Of a DNA stretch of 64,000 nucleotides, positions 53,701-56,999 are shown one piece after another (within the stretch, counting starts at the first letter, position 1; every line of letters begins with the position of its first letter). The notes under the pieces were generated by a model. It saw nothing but the letters and a program-made list of their open reading frames with translations. It did no database searches and was not told the origin of the DNA. Position numbers and translations under genes: made by a program. The DNA comes from Achatina immaculata (Eukaryota > Mollusca > Gastropoda > Stylommatophora > Achatinidae): contig CM019713.1 in assembly GCA_009760885.1 (NCBI GenBank), forward strand, positions 79,356,285 to 79,420,284. Direction: 5' to 3'.

Positions 53701-56110
53701 TCAGTTAAAGAATTTTGAAATATAATTAATGATAATGTGTTAAACAATAATTATACAGACAAACACTTCCATGTATTTAAACGTAGGTACAGGATGGGCA
53801 TCGAAGTCTCGGCCTCAAAATGTTCGGAGCCAAAAAGTCACGTACCGATCTGTGGGTCTGCTGCCTTGAGCAGAATAAACAGACAGAATTTATCGACTGG
53901 TACATTTTCTAAATCTTAGAGCAGCGGGAAGAAATGTAGCAATAGAAACATAACCTGCAAAATCGATCTCATTTACTGTTGTCTCATGGATACCTGAACA
54001 CACACAAATGGCTGAAATTAAATCTATATGTAACTGCGCACTAAGACATAACATAAATTCTATGAAAACTAACCGTATTGACAGGCCGGACCAAAGAAGC
54101 CAGTTTCACACCCTTCACCCTGAGGACAGTCACCGTTGATGTCACAAGATCTGGAGTGAGCGCAGTGACATTTGTACATGCAGTTTTCTCCAAACCATCC
54201 ACTCATGCAATCTGAAAGTCATCAAAAGATTACTGTCAGTACGACAGTGAAACATTTTTCATGCTAATAAAGAAGGAAATCACATATTTTCACGTCCGCT
54301 TTTTTCAATAGCAATTCTAGTTTCCTGTTTGCAGGAAAGGGTTGGCTAAAATCCTTTGTTAGTAGGCTAGATGACGTTTCCTCTAATTTCATTTTATTTT
54401 AGTTGGTAGATTTCTCCGTGTAATCTTGTCTCCTGAAAGTTTGTTGGCTGAAGCCTCCTTTTAATTTTGTCTCGTATAATGTGGTTGGTAGATATCCCCC
54501 CTCCGTACTTTTGTCTTTTATCATCTCGTTGGTAGATATCCCCACTATAATTTTGTTTATGTCATATGATTGGTAGATGTCTCCCCTGTAATTTTGTCTT
54601 TCAACATCTGGTTGGTAGATTTTCCCCTCTAATTTTGTTTTATATCATCTGGTTGGTAAAGATCCTTCTGTAATGTTGTTTTATATCATCTGGTTGGTTG
54701 ATGTCCCCCTGTAATTTTGCTTATGTTATATAGTGTGTAGATGTCATCCTGTAATTTTGTCTTAAGCCATCTAGTTGGTAGATGTCCTCTTGAAATTTTT
54801 GTTTTATGTTATCTAGTTGGTAGATGTCCCTCTGTAATTGTGTCTTATGTCATGCAGTTTGTAGATTAATTTTGTCTTATGTCATCTACTTGGTAGATGT
54901 CTTCCTGTAATTCTGTCTTATTTCATGTAGTTAGTAGATGTCCTCCTGTAGTATTGTCTTATTTCATCTAGTTAGTAGATGTCCTCTTGTAATTGTGTCT
55001 TATGTCATTTTGTTGGTAGATTTTGCTCTGTAATTTTGTTTTCTATCACCTGGTTGGTACATTTTGCCCTGTAATTTTGTCTCATGTCATCTAGTATATA
55101 AATGTTCTCCTGTAATTTTGTCTTATGTCATCTAGTTGGTAGATGTCCTCGTATAACTCTGTCTTATGTCATCTAGTTGGTAGATGTCCTCATATAACTA
55201 TGTCTTATGTCATCTAGTTGGTAGATGTTCCCCTGTAATTTTGTCTTATGTCATTTAGTTTGTAGATGTCCTACTGTAATTTTGTCTTACGTCATCTAGT
55301 TGGTAGATGTTCTCGTATAACTCTGCCTTATGTCGTCTAGTTGGTAGATGTCCTCGTATAACTCTGCCTTATGTCATCTAGTTGGTAGATGTTCCCCTGT
55401 AATTTTGTCTTCTGCTAGTTGCTTGGCTGAAGTAATTTTACAATCTTTTTCTCTAATGGTGCTCATCTTTATCACGTATATCTGCCTCTTTCATTTGTTC
55501 CTCTTACCCTACCATAAATCATGTAATTCATTCATTCATTTACATGTCCCTTGCGGAACTTTGCCTCCCAAACAGCACTCCTGTAGGCCTCTCGGTTGTG
55601 AGCAAGATGGCCTGCTGCTGTTGCATCCATTTCCAGATCGTCAACGATGTCTTGCAGCCATCTTCGTCTTGGTCTTCATGACAACTCTCATGTAATTAGT
55701 ATATACAAAAACCAGAAATGTTCTTTCTTTTCACTTCCAGTTATTTCTCAGTTATATTTCTCTTACATCGTAAAATAGCGTTGCTCGTTTTATTATTTTA
55801 TTTCGAAATCCAGTTATGAGCATTTGGGTGATAATTAATTTCCCTACTTCTTTCCTGTGTGATACTTTTAACTCATTGTGAGGTTCTCTCATACCGTTTT
55901 ATTCTACTTTTAATGGCACTGGTCTCGAGATTAGCTGCCCTTAGACATCTGTCTGATACGACAGAGGAAGTACTGTAACATTCACGAGACAACTCTGGAG
56001 TACACATAAACCGTGAAAGACGATGTAGATGGCGAGTATGCTATACCTGTGTTACTGGCAGATGAGACAGCGGTCTCCATCATCAAGACCAGTAGCAGAT
56101 AAACAAACAT
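3193..56110 (-). CDS. Secreted/receptor-type protein with EGF-like and galactose-binding (F5/8C, fucolectin-like) modules; multi-exon gene, 3' end outside window
   Basis: Eleven exons were placed by eye from AG/GT borders, frame and domain content. The order is signal peptide, one EGF-like unit, galactose-binding module 1 (two exons), galactose-binding module 2 (two exons, the second one duplicated), then at least five EGF-like units. All introns interrupt codons after base 1. Using one copy of the duplicated exon, 1612 coding bases (537 codons) lie in the window with no stop. The protein should enter the secretory pathway and bind ligands, probably glycans, outside the cell. Molluscan relatives with this layout include multiple-EGF-like proteins and receptor-type tyrosine phosphatases that carry fucolectin and EGF modules. 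The membrane and cytoplasmic exons that would decide between them lie to the left of base 1. The exon structure is seen directly; the family placement is established pattern; the ligand and cytoplasmic part are inference. Confidence 0.85.
3509..3645. repeat. 74-bp tandem repeat, left part
   Basis: Nearly two units of a 74-bp repeat containing GGTCCAGAGCCAGGTGAGAG and GGTAGCTGCCATATTATG are present. The array resumes at 6336 on the other side of a LINE, so the LINE inserted into it. Confidence 0.8.
3646..6335 (+). mobile_element. CR1/L2-like LINE, broken copy
   Basis: Starts inside the endonuclease ([10 protein letters not shown] near 3660) and continues into the reverse transcriptase: 4263-4709 upstream region, [18 protein letters not shown] and [14 protein letters not shown] at 4800-4980, [12 protein letters not shown] near 5110, and FADDFTVYN near 5200. 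Stops and frameshifts (for example around 4709, 5020 and 5445) make it inactive. The 3' end is an ATTCATTCATT tail at 6316-6335. A second copy of the family lies at 59843-61905 on the other strand. Confidence 0.85.
6336..6575. repeat. 74-bp tandem repeat, right part
   Basis: About three further units of the array that begins at 3509 are present, with the same CAGAGCCAGGTGA and GTCTGGGTAGCTGC landmarks. Confidence 0.8.
6576..7740. other. Intron between exons 9 and 10, no recognised gene
   Basis: The sequence is AT-rich with a slightly GC-richer stretch at 6940-7200. Open frames at 7134-7343 (+) and 7351-7701 (-) show no domain, no splice logic and low-complexity composition. Nothing is supported here. 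Confidence 0.5.
7749..7880 (-). CDS. Exon 9: EGF-like unit
   Basis: The exon has 132 bases, phase 1 to phase 1, with acceptor TTCTGTCAG|AA and donor GAAG|GTACTT. It encodes [15 protein letters not shown] at the front and [10 protein letters not shown] at the end, eight cysteines in the same spacing as exons 8 and 10. It has the same length as exon 10, consistent with expansion of the repeat block by exon duplication. Confidence 0.87.
8064..8336 (-). mobile_element. tRNA-derived SINE with target-site duplication
   Basis: On the minus strand the head reads GGCTAGCGTAGTGGTTAGAG (A box TAGCGTAGTGG) followed by GGTTCGAATCC (B box), the RNA polymerase III promoter of a tRNA-derived SINE. The tail is a TTTAC/TTTT-rich stretch at 8064-8080. 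Identical 14-bp copies of CAGTTGACTAATAA flank it at 8050-8063 and 8337-8350, the signature of a fairly recent LINE-mobilised insertion. tRNA finders may call a tRNA or tRNA pseudogene here; it is the SINE head. Confidence 0.9.
8358..8845 (+). mobile_element. RTE-B LINE, 5'-truncated 3' fragment with (TA)n tail
   Basis: The sequence matches the 3' part of the copy at 35548-37015. The frame 8517-8783 reads [20 protein letters not shown] and [19 protein letters not shown], homologous to the minus-strand frame at 26687-26983. It ends in ACGGCACGGGAAGGATATAT and a run of about 20 TA units. Confidence 0.85.
8928..10000 (+). mobile_element. Tc1/mariner-type DNA transposon, inactive
   Basis: The ends are imperfect inverted repeats of about 95 bp beginning CAGGGCGTTCAC on the left and ending in GTACGCCCTG on the right, with TA immediately outside both ends (926-927 and 10001-10002). 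The interior gives pieces of a DDE transposase in changing frames: [20 protein letters not shown], then [20 protein letters not shown] and IVGPIFF, typical of IS630/Tc1/mariner transposases. Frameshifts and stops disrupt it. An internal 42-bp unit is repeated (see separate entry). Confidence 0.85.
9254..9460 (+). repeat. 42-bp in-frame tandem repeat inside transposase
   Basis: Four to five units of about 42 bp, each encoding [14 protein letters not shown] or a close variant, lie within the transposase remnant. The last unit is diverged. Confidence 0.8.
10003..10770. other. Intronic sequence with short imperfect repeats, no gene
   Basis: The stretch 10085-10240 contains loosely repeated AAGTGGCAAGACTAG-like pieces, which keep small frames open on both strands. 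Neither the 83-codon (+) nor the 153-codon (-) frame has recognisable features. Confidence 0.45.
10772..10900 (-). CDS. Exon 8: EGF-like unit
   Basis: The exon has 129 bases, phase 1 to phase 1, with acceptor CCTTACAG|AA behind a pyrimidine-rich tract and donor TCAG|GTTCAA. It encodes [14 protein letters not shown] at the front and [13 protein letters not shown] at the end. The C-x-P-G-x-F-G-x-x-C start is the standard MEGF pattern. The codon spanning the preceding intron becomes AAA (Lys). Confidence 0.85.
11130..11775 (+). mobile_element. RTE-C LINE, 3' third
   Basis: The sequence encodes [47 protein letters not shown], then after a stop the C-terminal [17 protein letters not shown] and a TGAATGAATGAA tail. 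It has the same 5' breakpoint region as the copy at 33455, and several stops. Confidence 0.85.
11780..13310. other. Intron, no supported gene
   Basis: Mostly AT-rich sequence. A minus-strand cysteine-containing frame near 12270-12400 ends at a GTAAGT donor, but its phase does not fit the neighbouring phase-1 exons (see rejected items). Nothing else is recognised. Confidence 0.5.
13318..13707. repeat. 42-bp minisatellite
   Basis: About nine units contain CCTAACAAGGACAACTCTGTA. Because 42 is divisible by three the plus frame stays open as a repeat of [14 protein letters not shown] or [14 protein letters not shown]. Alternating unit types indicate higher-order duplication. I do not consider it a gene. 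Confidence 0.85.
14505..15500. repeat. Dispersed repeat, copy 2
   Basis: Homologous in order to 1185-2700 but without the SINE/LINE insertion: landmarks GGTAACCCTAGAGTAAG, TTTTAATAGGTCGGG, TTTGTGATGTGGATGCG and CTGATGAATAATAACATAT. No coding capacity. Confidence 0.55.
15545..16295 (+). mobile_element. RTE-D LINE, 3' fragment
   Basis: Frames read [40 protein letters not shown] and, further on, [20 protein letters not shown] and [17 protein letters not shown]. This is the region behind the reverse transcriptase core. Several stops interrupt it. It ends about 110 bases before host exon 7. Related copies are at 43528-44721 and 52355-53460. Confidence 0.8.
16412..16648 (-). CDS. Exon 7: two EGF-like units
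   Basis: The exon has 237 bases, phase 1 to phase 1, with acceptor GATTTAG|AA and donor CTAA|GTAAGT. It encodes [17 protein letters not shown] followed by [14 protein letters not shown] and ends [12 protein letters not shown]. Two cysteine-rich units run in series, with the repeated G-x-Y/F-G-x-x-C and P-G-Y-x-G-x-x-C turns. It directly follows the galactose-binding module in the transcript. The intron upstream of it contains the 5-kb 31-bp satellite. Confidence 0.87.
   Translation of the reverse strand, partial: KPSVQTRHLEYTVIMAVNALRVSFAAKSLVYVPKVVRLVHTDLTAHFSVAKRVLIYTAPRYMERVFNARLATRGIPAH
16795..21735. repeat. 31-bp minisatellite array, about 160 units
   Basis: Nearly 5 kb of degenerate head-to-tail units whose consensus holds TTCTAGAGACAAGTCAGATT followed by GTTTGGTTACG, period 31 bp. 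Unit-length drift is small and there is no interruption by a recognisable element. Frames through it (for example 19252-19479) are repeat translations. It lies in the intron upstream of exon 7. Confidence 0.95.
21755..22345 (-). mobile_element. RTE-C LINE fragment, segment copy i
   Basis: Reverse complement of the RTE-C 3' end (CAGATTATCAACGATGTCTT and GCAGCCATCTTCGCC landmarks). At 22090-22340 a piece encoding the W-T-L-N-K-T region is itself repeated in units near 48-60 bp. Nearly identical fragments at 23490 and 25005 belong to the same triplication. Confidence 0.85.
22425..22655. repeat. 38-bp tandem repeat
   Basis: Six units of TATAAAGCAAAGATTTGAGC plus TTCACCAAGAAGCTC are present. The other two copies of the surrounding segment carry only one or two units (24020-24050 and 25615-25690), so this array expanded after the duplication. 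Confidence 0.9.
23028..23465. repeat. 31-bp minisatellite, second array
   Basis: About 14 units of the same 31-bp repeat as at 16795-21735 follow directly on TGGATCAAAGAGTCAG, the point at which the other two segment copies continue into the exon 6 flank. Its right end (TCAAATCAAATGGATTGGTT and following) equals the right end of the large array. Confidence 0.9.
23490..23950 (-). mobile_element. RTE-C LINE fragment, segment copy ii
   Basis: Same fragment and orientation as 21755-22345, somewhat more diverged and shorter in the tandem part. It lies downstream of exon 6 copy b in the transcript. Confidence 0.85.
24085..24780. repeat. Segmental duplication carrying exon 6 copy b
   Basis: Matches 25953-26648 at a constant offset of 1868 bases over about 700 bases, including both intron flanks of the exon. 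Similarity ends shortly after TTTAGGAATATT on the right. Confidence 0.9.
24435..24650 (-). CDS. Exon 6, copy b: duplicate second half of galactose-binding module 2
   Basis: The exon has 216 bases, phase 1 to phase 1, with acceptor GTTTAG|TA and donor GGAG|GTAAGG. It reads [14 protein letters not shown] at the front and [16 protein letters not shown] at the end. Using both copies in one mRNA would keep the frame but place two C-terminal half-domains in series, which is unlikely to fold. Alternative use of one copy at a time is therefore more plausible. The duplication extends into both flanking introns. Confidence 0.82.
24812..24985. repeat. 27-bp minisatellite
   Basis: About six units of CCACGACCACTACAATAACA plus GCAACAT. 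The same sequence family, entered through the same GGTCAGATA lead-in, forms the large array at 29715-31205. Confidence 0.9.
25003..25535 (-). mobile_element. RTE-C LINE fragment, segment copy iii
   Basis: Almost identical to 21755-22345 for the first 300 bases, with fewer copies of the internal 48-bp unit. It is the part of the triplicated segment lying between exon 6 copies a and b. Confidence 0.85.
25953..26648. repeat. Segmental duplication carrying exon 6 copy a
   Basis: Partner of 24085-24780. The sequence AACATGGCAAACGAGGAAAC opens both copies. Confidence 0.9.
26303..26518 (-). CDS. Exon 6, copy a: second half of galactose-binding module 2
   Basis: The exon has 216 bases, phase 1 to phase 1, with acceptor GTTTAG|CA and donor GGAG|GTAAGG. 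It encodes [18 protein letters not shown] at the front and [13 protein letters not shown] at the end, completing the fold begun in exon 5. It is nearly identical to copy b, 1868 bases away. The visible differences include Ala versus Val at the first residue, SENG versus SQNG, and QATVPN versus QSDVPH. Both copies have intact splice sites, the same phase and the same length, and neither contains a stop. Confidence 0.85.
26690..27695 (-). mobile_element. RTE-B LINE, 3' half (host of nested insertion)
   Basis: Minus-strand pieces read [55 protein letters not shown] and finally [20 protein letters not shown]. Stops and a frameshift are present. It continues at 29212 on the other side of a 1516-bp insertion. 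The 3' end ACGGCACGGGAAGGATATA equals that of the copy at 8358. Confidence 0.9.
27696..29211 (-). mobile_element. RTE-A LINE, 5'-truncated nested insertion with intact C-terminal frame
   Basis: An open frame covers nearly the whole insert: reverse transcriptase with [67 protein letters not shown] and the catalytic DFADDFCLL, then the C-terminal [13 protein letters not shown] and [11 protein letters not shown], ending at PCALGT. The 3' tail is (AG)n. Identical ATGGAATAC (minus strand) copies flank it at 27687-27695 and 29212-29220. The endonuclease is absent, so this copy cannot move by itself. The frame's first ten codons belong to the RTE-B host element. Confidence 0.93.
29212..29705 (-). 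mobile_element. RTE-B LINE, 5' part of interrupted copy
   Basis: The minus strand reads [70 protein letters not shown] and LILNFIDF, then stops at the insertion. It is 5' truncated near the QAEAK/L junction where a CACGACCAC minisatellite starts. Confidence 0.9.
29715..31205. repeat. 27-bp-based minisatellite, about 1.5 kb
   Basis: Units such as CACGACTAACACAATAACAG and CACGACTACCACAATAAAAA run head to tail with changing subtypes. Because the period is divisible by three, frames on both strands stay open as poly-(V/I) on minus and poly-(T/K) on plus. These are not genes. Confidence 0.93.
31535..31759 (-). CDS. Exon 5: first half of galactose-binding module 2
   Basis: The exon has 225 bases, phase 1 to phase 1, with acceptor ATTTTCAG|GC and donor GGAG|GTAGTG. 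It encodes [14 protein letters not shown], then [30 protein letters not shown] and ends RIVIYNRGG. These are textbook fucolectin/F5-8C landmarks: V-A-L, A-S-Q-S-S, A-V-D-G-N, the cysteine after it, the aromatic W-Y strand, and V-I-Y-N-R. This is the best conserved module in the gene and the strongest evidence for its family. Confidence 0.9.
31770..32080. other. Intron upstream of exon 5, no gene
   Basis: AT-rich, with a poly-A run at 31827 and a (CA)n/(TA) stretch at 32020-32047. Nothing coding is recognised. Confidence 0.5.
32085..33415. repeat. 31-bp minisatellite, unrelated consensus
   Basis: Units of 31 bp with GACGGAACGGGAGACAGAAC followed by TTACAAATAT, about 40 copies, with the left end more diverged. 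A short related array is at 34565-34745. The period equals that of the 16.8-kb array but the sequence does not match it. Confidence 0.92.
33455..34085 (+). mobile_element. RTE-C LINE, 3' third
   Basis: Reads [34 protein letters not shown] and, after stops, [15 protein letters not shown] sequence, ending near a TGACTGACTGACTTG tail. Same portion of the element as at 11130-11775. Confidence 0.85.
34090..34560. other. Intronic sequence, no gene
   Basis: Mixed-composition sequence without repeat or coding signal that I can identify. Confidence 0.45.
34565..34745. repeat. 31-bp minisatellite, short array
   Basis: Five to six units with TTATAAATATGGGAGATC and AGGAGGCAGAA, related to the left end of the 32085-33415 array. 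Confidence 0.85.
35000..35179 (-). CDS. Exon 4: second half of galactose-binding module 1
   Basis: The exon has 180 bases, phase 1 to phase 1, with acceptor ATTACAG|TC and donor GGAG|GTAATT. It encodes [10 protein letters not shown] at the front and ends [12 protein letters not shown], which lines up with the [11 protein letters not shown] end of module 2. Cysteines occur in DQCYNKK, LDVSC and VVCTI. It sits about 15 kb from exon 3; the intron between them is filled with LINEs, a Penelope pair and minisatellites. A LINE tail begins about 60 bases upstream of the acceptor, so little native intron remains there. Confidence 0.75.
35238..35547 (-). mobile_element. RTE-C LINE, 3' fragment
   Basis: Begins with an ATTCATTCATTC tail (3' end on minus) and the TTGCATGTCCCTTGCGGAAC landmark, ends near TTCTTGTTGTATAGATAT where the RTE-B sequence begins without spacer. 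Confidence 0.85.
35548..37015 (+). mobile_element. RTE-B LINE, reverse transcriptase region, frameshifted
   Basis: The best copy of RTE-B in the window. It reads [84 protein letters not shown], then in another frame [38 protein letters not shown] and [11 protein letters not shown]. Frameshifts near 36030 and 36480 inactivate it. It lacks the 3' end seen at 8358-8845. It preserves the empty target site of the nested insertion at 27696. Confidence 0.9.
37016..37365. other. Intronic sequence with a small hairpin, no gene
   Basis: A short perfect palindrome-like pair AATCCACGC/GCGTGGATT at 37075-37100 could form a hairpin. Otherwise unremarkable. Confidence 0.4.
37370..37800. repeat. 27-bp minisatellite
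   Basis: Sixteen or so units of AACTCATTCATCCAGAACTA plus AGTTTAA, more diverged to the right. Confidence 0.9.
38105..38690. repeat. 51-bp minisatellite
   Basis: About twelve units with CACTCACTCACACTCATGAC and ATCAACTCTACAAGCACACG. The array at 48680-49310 shares the CACTCACAC...GACATCAACACTACAA core and is a diverged relative. Confidence 0.92.
38865..39400. repeat. Tandem repeat, unit about 145 bp
   Basis: Four partial units each containing AACTATGGATTCGACACTAA and GGTCGTTTTCGAT, then a C-rich stretch and a CTTGGACTTAAATGGCA-like block. No gene. Confidence 0.8.
39629..39876 (-). mobile_element. SINE copy, fuller version of the 1672-1882 family
   Basis: Begins AGCTCTCTACTGTAGAGAG and shares CAGACAAGTGTTT and GGGTCATGACT with the copy near 1.7 kb. 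On the minus strand a B-box-like GGGTTCAATCTC lies near the head. It abuts the 3' end of the LINE that follows. Confidence 0.55.
39877..42730 (-). mobile_element. Non-LTR retrotransposon with R2/NeSL-like features, inactive
   Basis: Minus-strand pieces in order: reverse transcriptase [20 protein letters not shown] and [18 protein letters not shown] (41491-41826), [19 protein letters not shown] onward (41050-41484), then [20 protein letters not shown] near 40580 (a CCHC-like knuckle), and near the 3' end [20 protein letters not shown] (40100-40200). A cysteine/histidine knuckle followed by an L-T-V-P block is known from elements with a restriction-like endonuclease, such as R2/NeSL. Several frameshifts are present. 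Clade assignment is inference. Confidence 0.75.
42735..42885 (-). mobile_element. Second 3' end of the same non-LTR element
   Basis: About 150 bases match 39877-40020 (GGAGGACTGGTATTGGTTGT and CACTCCACAGCCAGCATGA). It lies directly upstream of the longer copy in the same orientation, giving a tandem arrangement. Confidence 0.8.
42986..43064. repeat. (TA)n microsatellite
   Basis: Two runs of TA units separated by a short ACACACGTTTATACA spacer. Confidence 0.9.
43528..44721 (-). mobile_element. RTE-D LINE, 5'-truncated, with 11-bp target-site duplication
   Basis: Minus-strand frames read [15 protein letters not shown] sequence, [54 protein letters not shown] (catalytic Y-A-D-D changed to H-A-V-D), then [32 protein letters not shown] and [15 protein letters not shown] to a stop. 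The 3' tail is (GAT)n. Identical ATTGTAAGTAT copies flank it at 43517-43527 and 44722-44732. The mutated catalytic motif and frameshift make it inactive. Confidence 0.93.
44884..46895 (-). mobile_element. Penelope-like element, copy A
   Basis: An uninterrupted minus-strand frame runs from about 46895 to 45453: [25 protein letters not shown] (RT motif A), [18 protein letters not shown] (motif B), RYIDDGIGI (catalytic motif C), [25 protein letters not shown], and a C-terminal GIY-YIG endonuclease with [20 protein letters not shown] and RFRQHL. Reverse transcriptase plus C-terminal GIY-YIG is the hallmark of Penelope-like elements, which can insert near microsatellites. The RT N terminus is missing on this strand. 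The 3' region carries the hammerhead-like motif. Confidence 0.93.
44987..45020 (-). ncRNA. Hammerhead-like ribozyme motif, Penelope copy A
   Basis: Minus strand: outer helix ATCC/GGAT, then TCGAATAA, helix GGC/GCC around TCAC, then GAAA and a one-pair T-A ahead of TC. Helix arrangement and GAAA match a hammerhead with minimal helix III; the usual CTGANGA box is not intact. Confidence 0.4.
46886..47790 (+). mobile_element. Penelope-like element, copy B, inverted and internally deleted
   Basis: A plus-strand frame reads [17 protein letters not shown] and [12 protein letters not shown] (N-terminal RT), then jumps in frame to [19 protein letters not shown] and the end [19 protein letters not shown] terminus (here LCLHPAGIN). 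The core RT and most of the endonuclease are deleted at the point GCTC|GCCAGC. The following 3' region (47210-47790) is the inverted counterpart of 44884-45470. Confidence 0.9.
47640..47673 (+). ncRNA. Hammerhead-like ribozyme motif, Penelope copy B
   Basis: Same as in copy A with two changes: outer helix ATCT/GGAT (one G-U pair) and loop TTAC. Both changes keep the proposed pairing. Confidence 0.4.
48078..48535 (-). mobile_element. LINE 3' fragment with (GAT)n tail
   Basis: On the minus strand the end reads [23 protein letters not shown] sequence and is followed by GATGACGATGATGATG. Its layout resembles the C termini of the RTE-like copies, but I cannot assign it to A-D. Confidence 0.6.
48680..49315. 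repeat. About 47-bp minisatellite related to the 38.1-kb array
   Basis: Some thirteen units with CCCACTCACACTTAGGACAT and CAACACTACAAACACGTGCC. Confidence 0.9.
49320..50050. other. Intron stretch with one unexplained open frame
   Basis: A minus-strand frame (open from about 49900 to 49639) reads [19 protein letters not shown] and [17 protein letters not shown]. It looks protein-like but no phase-1 splice acceptor fits its frame, and I cannot place it in a known family. Not annotated as an exon. Confidence 0.3.
50056..50355. repeat. 40-bp tandem repeat adjoining exon 3
   Basis: Seven and a half nearly identical units of GAACAAAGAACATATAAACA plus CACCCTTTCACATCGGTCAA. High identity suggests recent expansion; it ends within 20 bases of the exon 3 donor site. 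Confidence 0.95.
50373..50531 (-). CDS. Exon 3: first half of galactose-binding module 1
   Basis: The exon has 159 bases, phase 1 to phase 1, with acceptor GACAG|TG and donor CTGG|GTGAGA. It encodes [10 protein letters not shown] at the start, then VSDGNDSTC, and ends [12 protein letters not shown]. This is the fucolectin/F5-8C pattern: an N-terminal strand, a D-G-N loop, a cysteine, then the aromatic strand leading to an I-x-x-x-N-R turn. It is more diverged than module 2: the usual A-x-Q-S-S stretch is replaced by K-E-G-S-S and the A-V-D-G-N loop by V-S-D-G-N, so sugar binding may be altered or lost. Confidence 0.72.
50708..50742. repeat. (TA)n microsatellite
   Basis: Run of about 17 TA units. 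Confidence 0.95.
51195..51440. repeat. 43-bp tandem repeat
   Basis: Five to six units of CATAGATCTGACAGCACTTG plus GTGCTGCGAAAGTGGTTGGA and AAA, the last two shortened. Confidence 0.9.
52070..52345. repeat. Imperfect inverted repeat, Penelope-end-like
   Basis: The left arm (GTTTTATAAAGAG, AGAATGACAGAAAGCAAGAT) pairs with the right arm (ATCTTGCTTTCTGTCATTCT, TTTGTAAGACTGAACC). The right arm ends ACCATACACCTCTGT, the same end as Penelope copies A and B. Probably a remnant of two inverted element ends. Confidence 0.6.
52355..53460 (-). mobile_element. RTE-D LINE, 5'-truncated copy
   Basis: The minus strand reads [57 protein letters not shown] (Y-A-D-D intact) and [19 protein letters not shown], then goes out of frame near 52850. 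The 3' end has an ATTGATTGAATGAAA tail. Same family as 43528-44721, but its catalytic motif is preserved. Confidence 0.9.
53465..54070. other. Intron downstream of exon 2, no gene
   Basis: AT-rich sequence without recognisable element or exon. Confidence 0.5.
54074..54211 (-). CDS. Exon 2: EGF-like unit
   Basis: The exon has 138 bases, phase 1 to phase 1, with acceptor TTTCAG|AT and donor TACG|GTTAGT. It encodes a unit starting [11 protein letters not shown] and ending GFFGPACQY, with eight cysteines in the spacing of MEGF-type EGF/laminin-EGF repeats (C-x-S-G-W-F-G-x-x-C at the front, G-F-F-G-P-x-C at the back). In molluscan proteins of this kind such a unit commonly precedes the first galactose-binding module, which is what follows here. 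The codon split by the next intron becomes GTG (Val). Confidence 0.85.
54340..55440. repeat. 41-bp minisatellite
   Basis: About 26 units containing CTAGTTGGTAGATGTCC and TGTAATTTTGTCTTATGTCA, with several shortened units, in the intron between exons 1 and 2. Confidence 0.93.
55525..55680 (-). mobile_element. RTE-C LINE, short 3' fragment
   Basis: Starts at an ATTCATTCATTT tail and carries ACATGTCCCTTGCGGAAC and CAGCCATCTTCG, then ends abruptly. Confidence 0.8.
55690..56040. other. 5' part of intron 1, nothing recognised
   Basis: No repeat or coding signal recognised between the LINE fragment and the exon 1 donor. Confidence 0.45.
56047..56110 (-). CDS. Exon 1: start codon and signal peptide
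   Basis: The ATG (56110-56108) opens [19 protein letters not shown], a short hydrophobic stretch with small residues near the likely cleavage site, as in a signal peptide. The exon ends in codon phase 1 at a donor reading G|GTATAG. No in-frame extension is needed upstream, and the following exon in the same phase begins an EGF-like unit directly, as expected for the mature N terminus. The promoter should lie at 56.1-56.8 kb, but I see no clear TATA box there; part of that stretch is a 36-bp tandem repeat. Confidence 0.8.
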
Positions 56111-56269
56111 TGTGAAGCTTCACATTTTCCTCTCATTCAGTCTGTTAATTTGTGTACAATCCCTGAGGAAGATATAATCAATTTAATGTTTGCTTCTAAC
56201 TATAAGATAATGAATAACAGTACCATGCATTTCAGCAGATAGTTAAATTTTGGTGAAATTCAGCTTCTA

Positions 56270-56710
56270 TGAAACTTGTACAACCTCATATTGTGTAACT
56301 TGTACATCACATTTGTTTAACAGCTTTTGTGTAACTTGTACATCACATTTGTTTAACAGCTTTTGTGTAACTTGTACATCATATTTGTTTAACGGCTTCT
56401 GTGTAACTTGTACATCATATTTGTCTAACAGCTTCTGTGTAACTTGTACAATCTCATATAGTTGAACAGCTTCTGTATAACTTATACAACATCATGTCAT
56501 TGAACAGCATCTGTATAACTTGTACAACCTCATATCGTTGAACAGCATCTGTTGAGCTTGTACAACCCCATATCGTTGAACAGCATCTGTATAACTTGCA
56601 CAACCACATGTTGTTGAATAGCTTCTGTGTAACATGTACAGCCTCATATCATTGAATAACTGTTGTGTAGCTTGTACAGCCTCATACCGTTGAATAGCTT
56701 CTCTCATTAC
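56270..56710. repeat. 36-bp minisatellite upstream of the host gene
   Basis: About twelve units containing CTTCTGTGTAACTTGTACAT and CATATTTGTTTAACAG. It lies 160 bases upstream of the start codon, so in the presumed 5' flank or a 5' untranslated intron. Confidence 0.9.
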
Positions 56711-56999
56711 ACATTGTCCAACATTGGTTTTGTGTAAATAGATATAGTAACAGAAAAATCATCTTCTTTCCGTTGAATTTTCTTTTTCTTTTTTTAGTTT
56801 TTTGTTTCAGTTTTAGTCATCATTTTCCAGCTCAAATGAAGCTGCATCCTCCCCTATTGTCAGTATTTGCCTTCCTGCAGTACACACAAACTGAGTGAAA
56901 GAACTTTCATGGACCACTAACAATTTTTTTTTTTGTATTTAGACTTTTATCCAACATTTTATCCACCTCGTGACTTCCATCACAAATTTGTGGTAGCAT

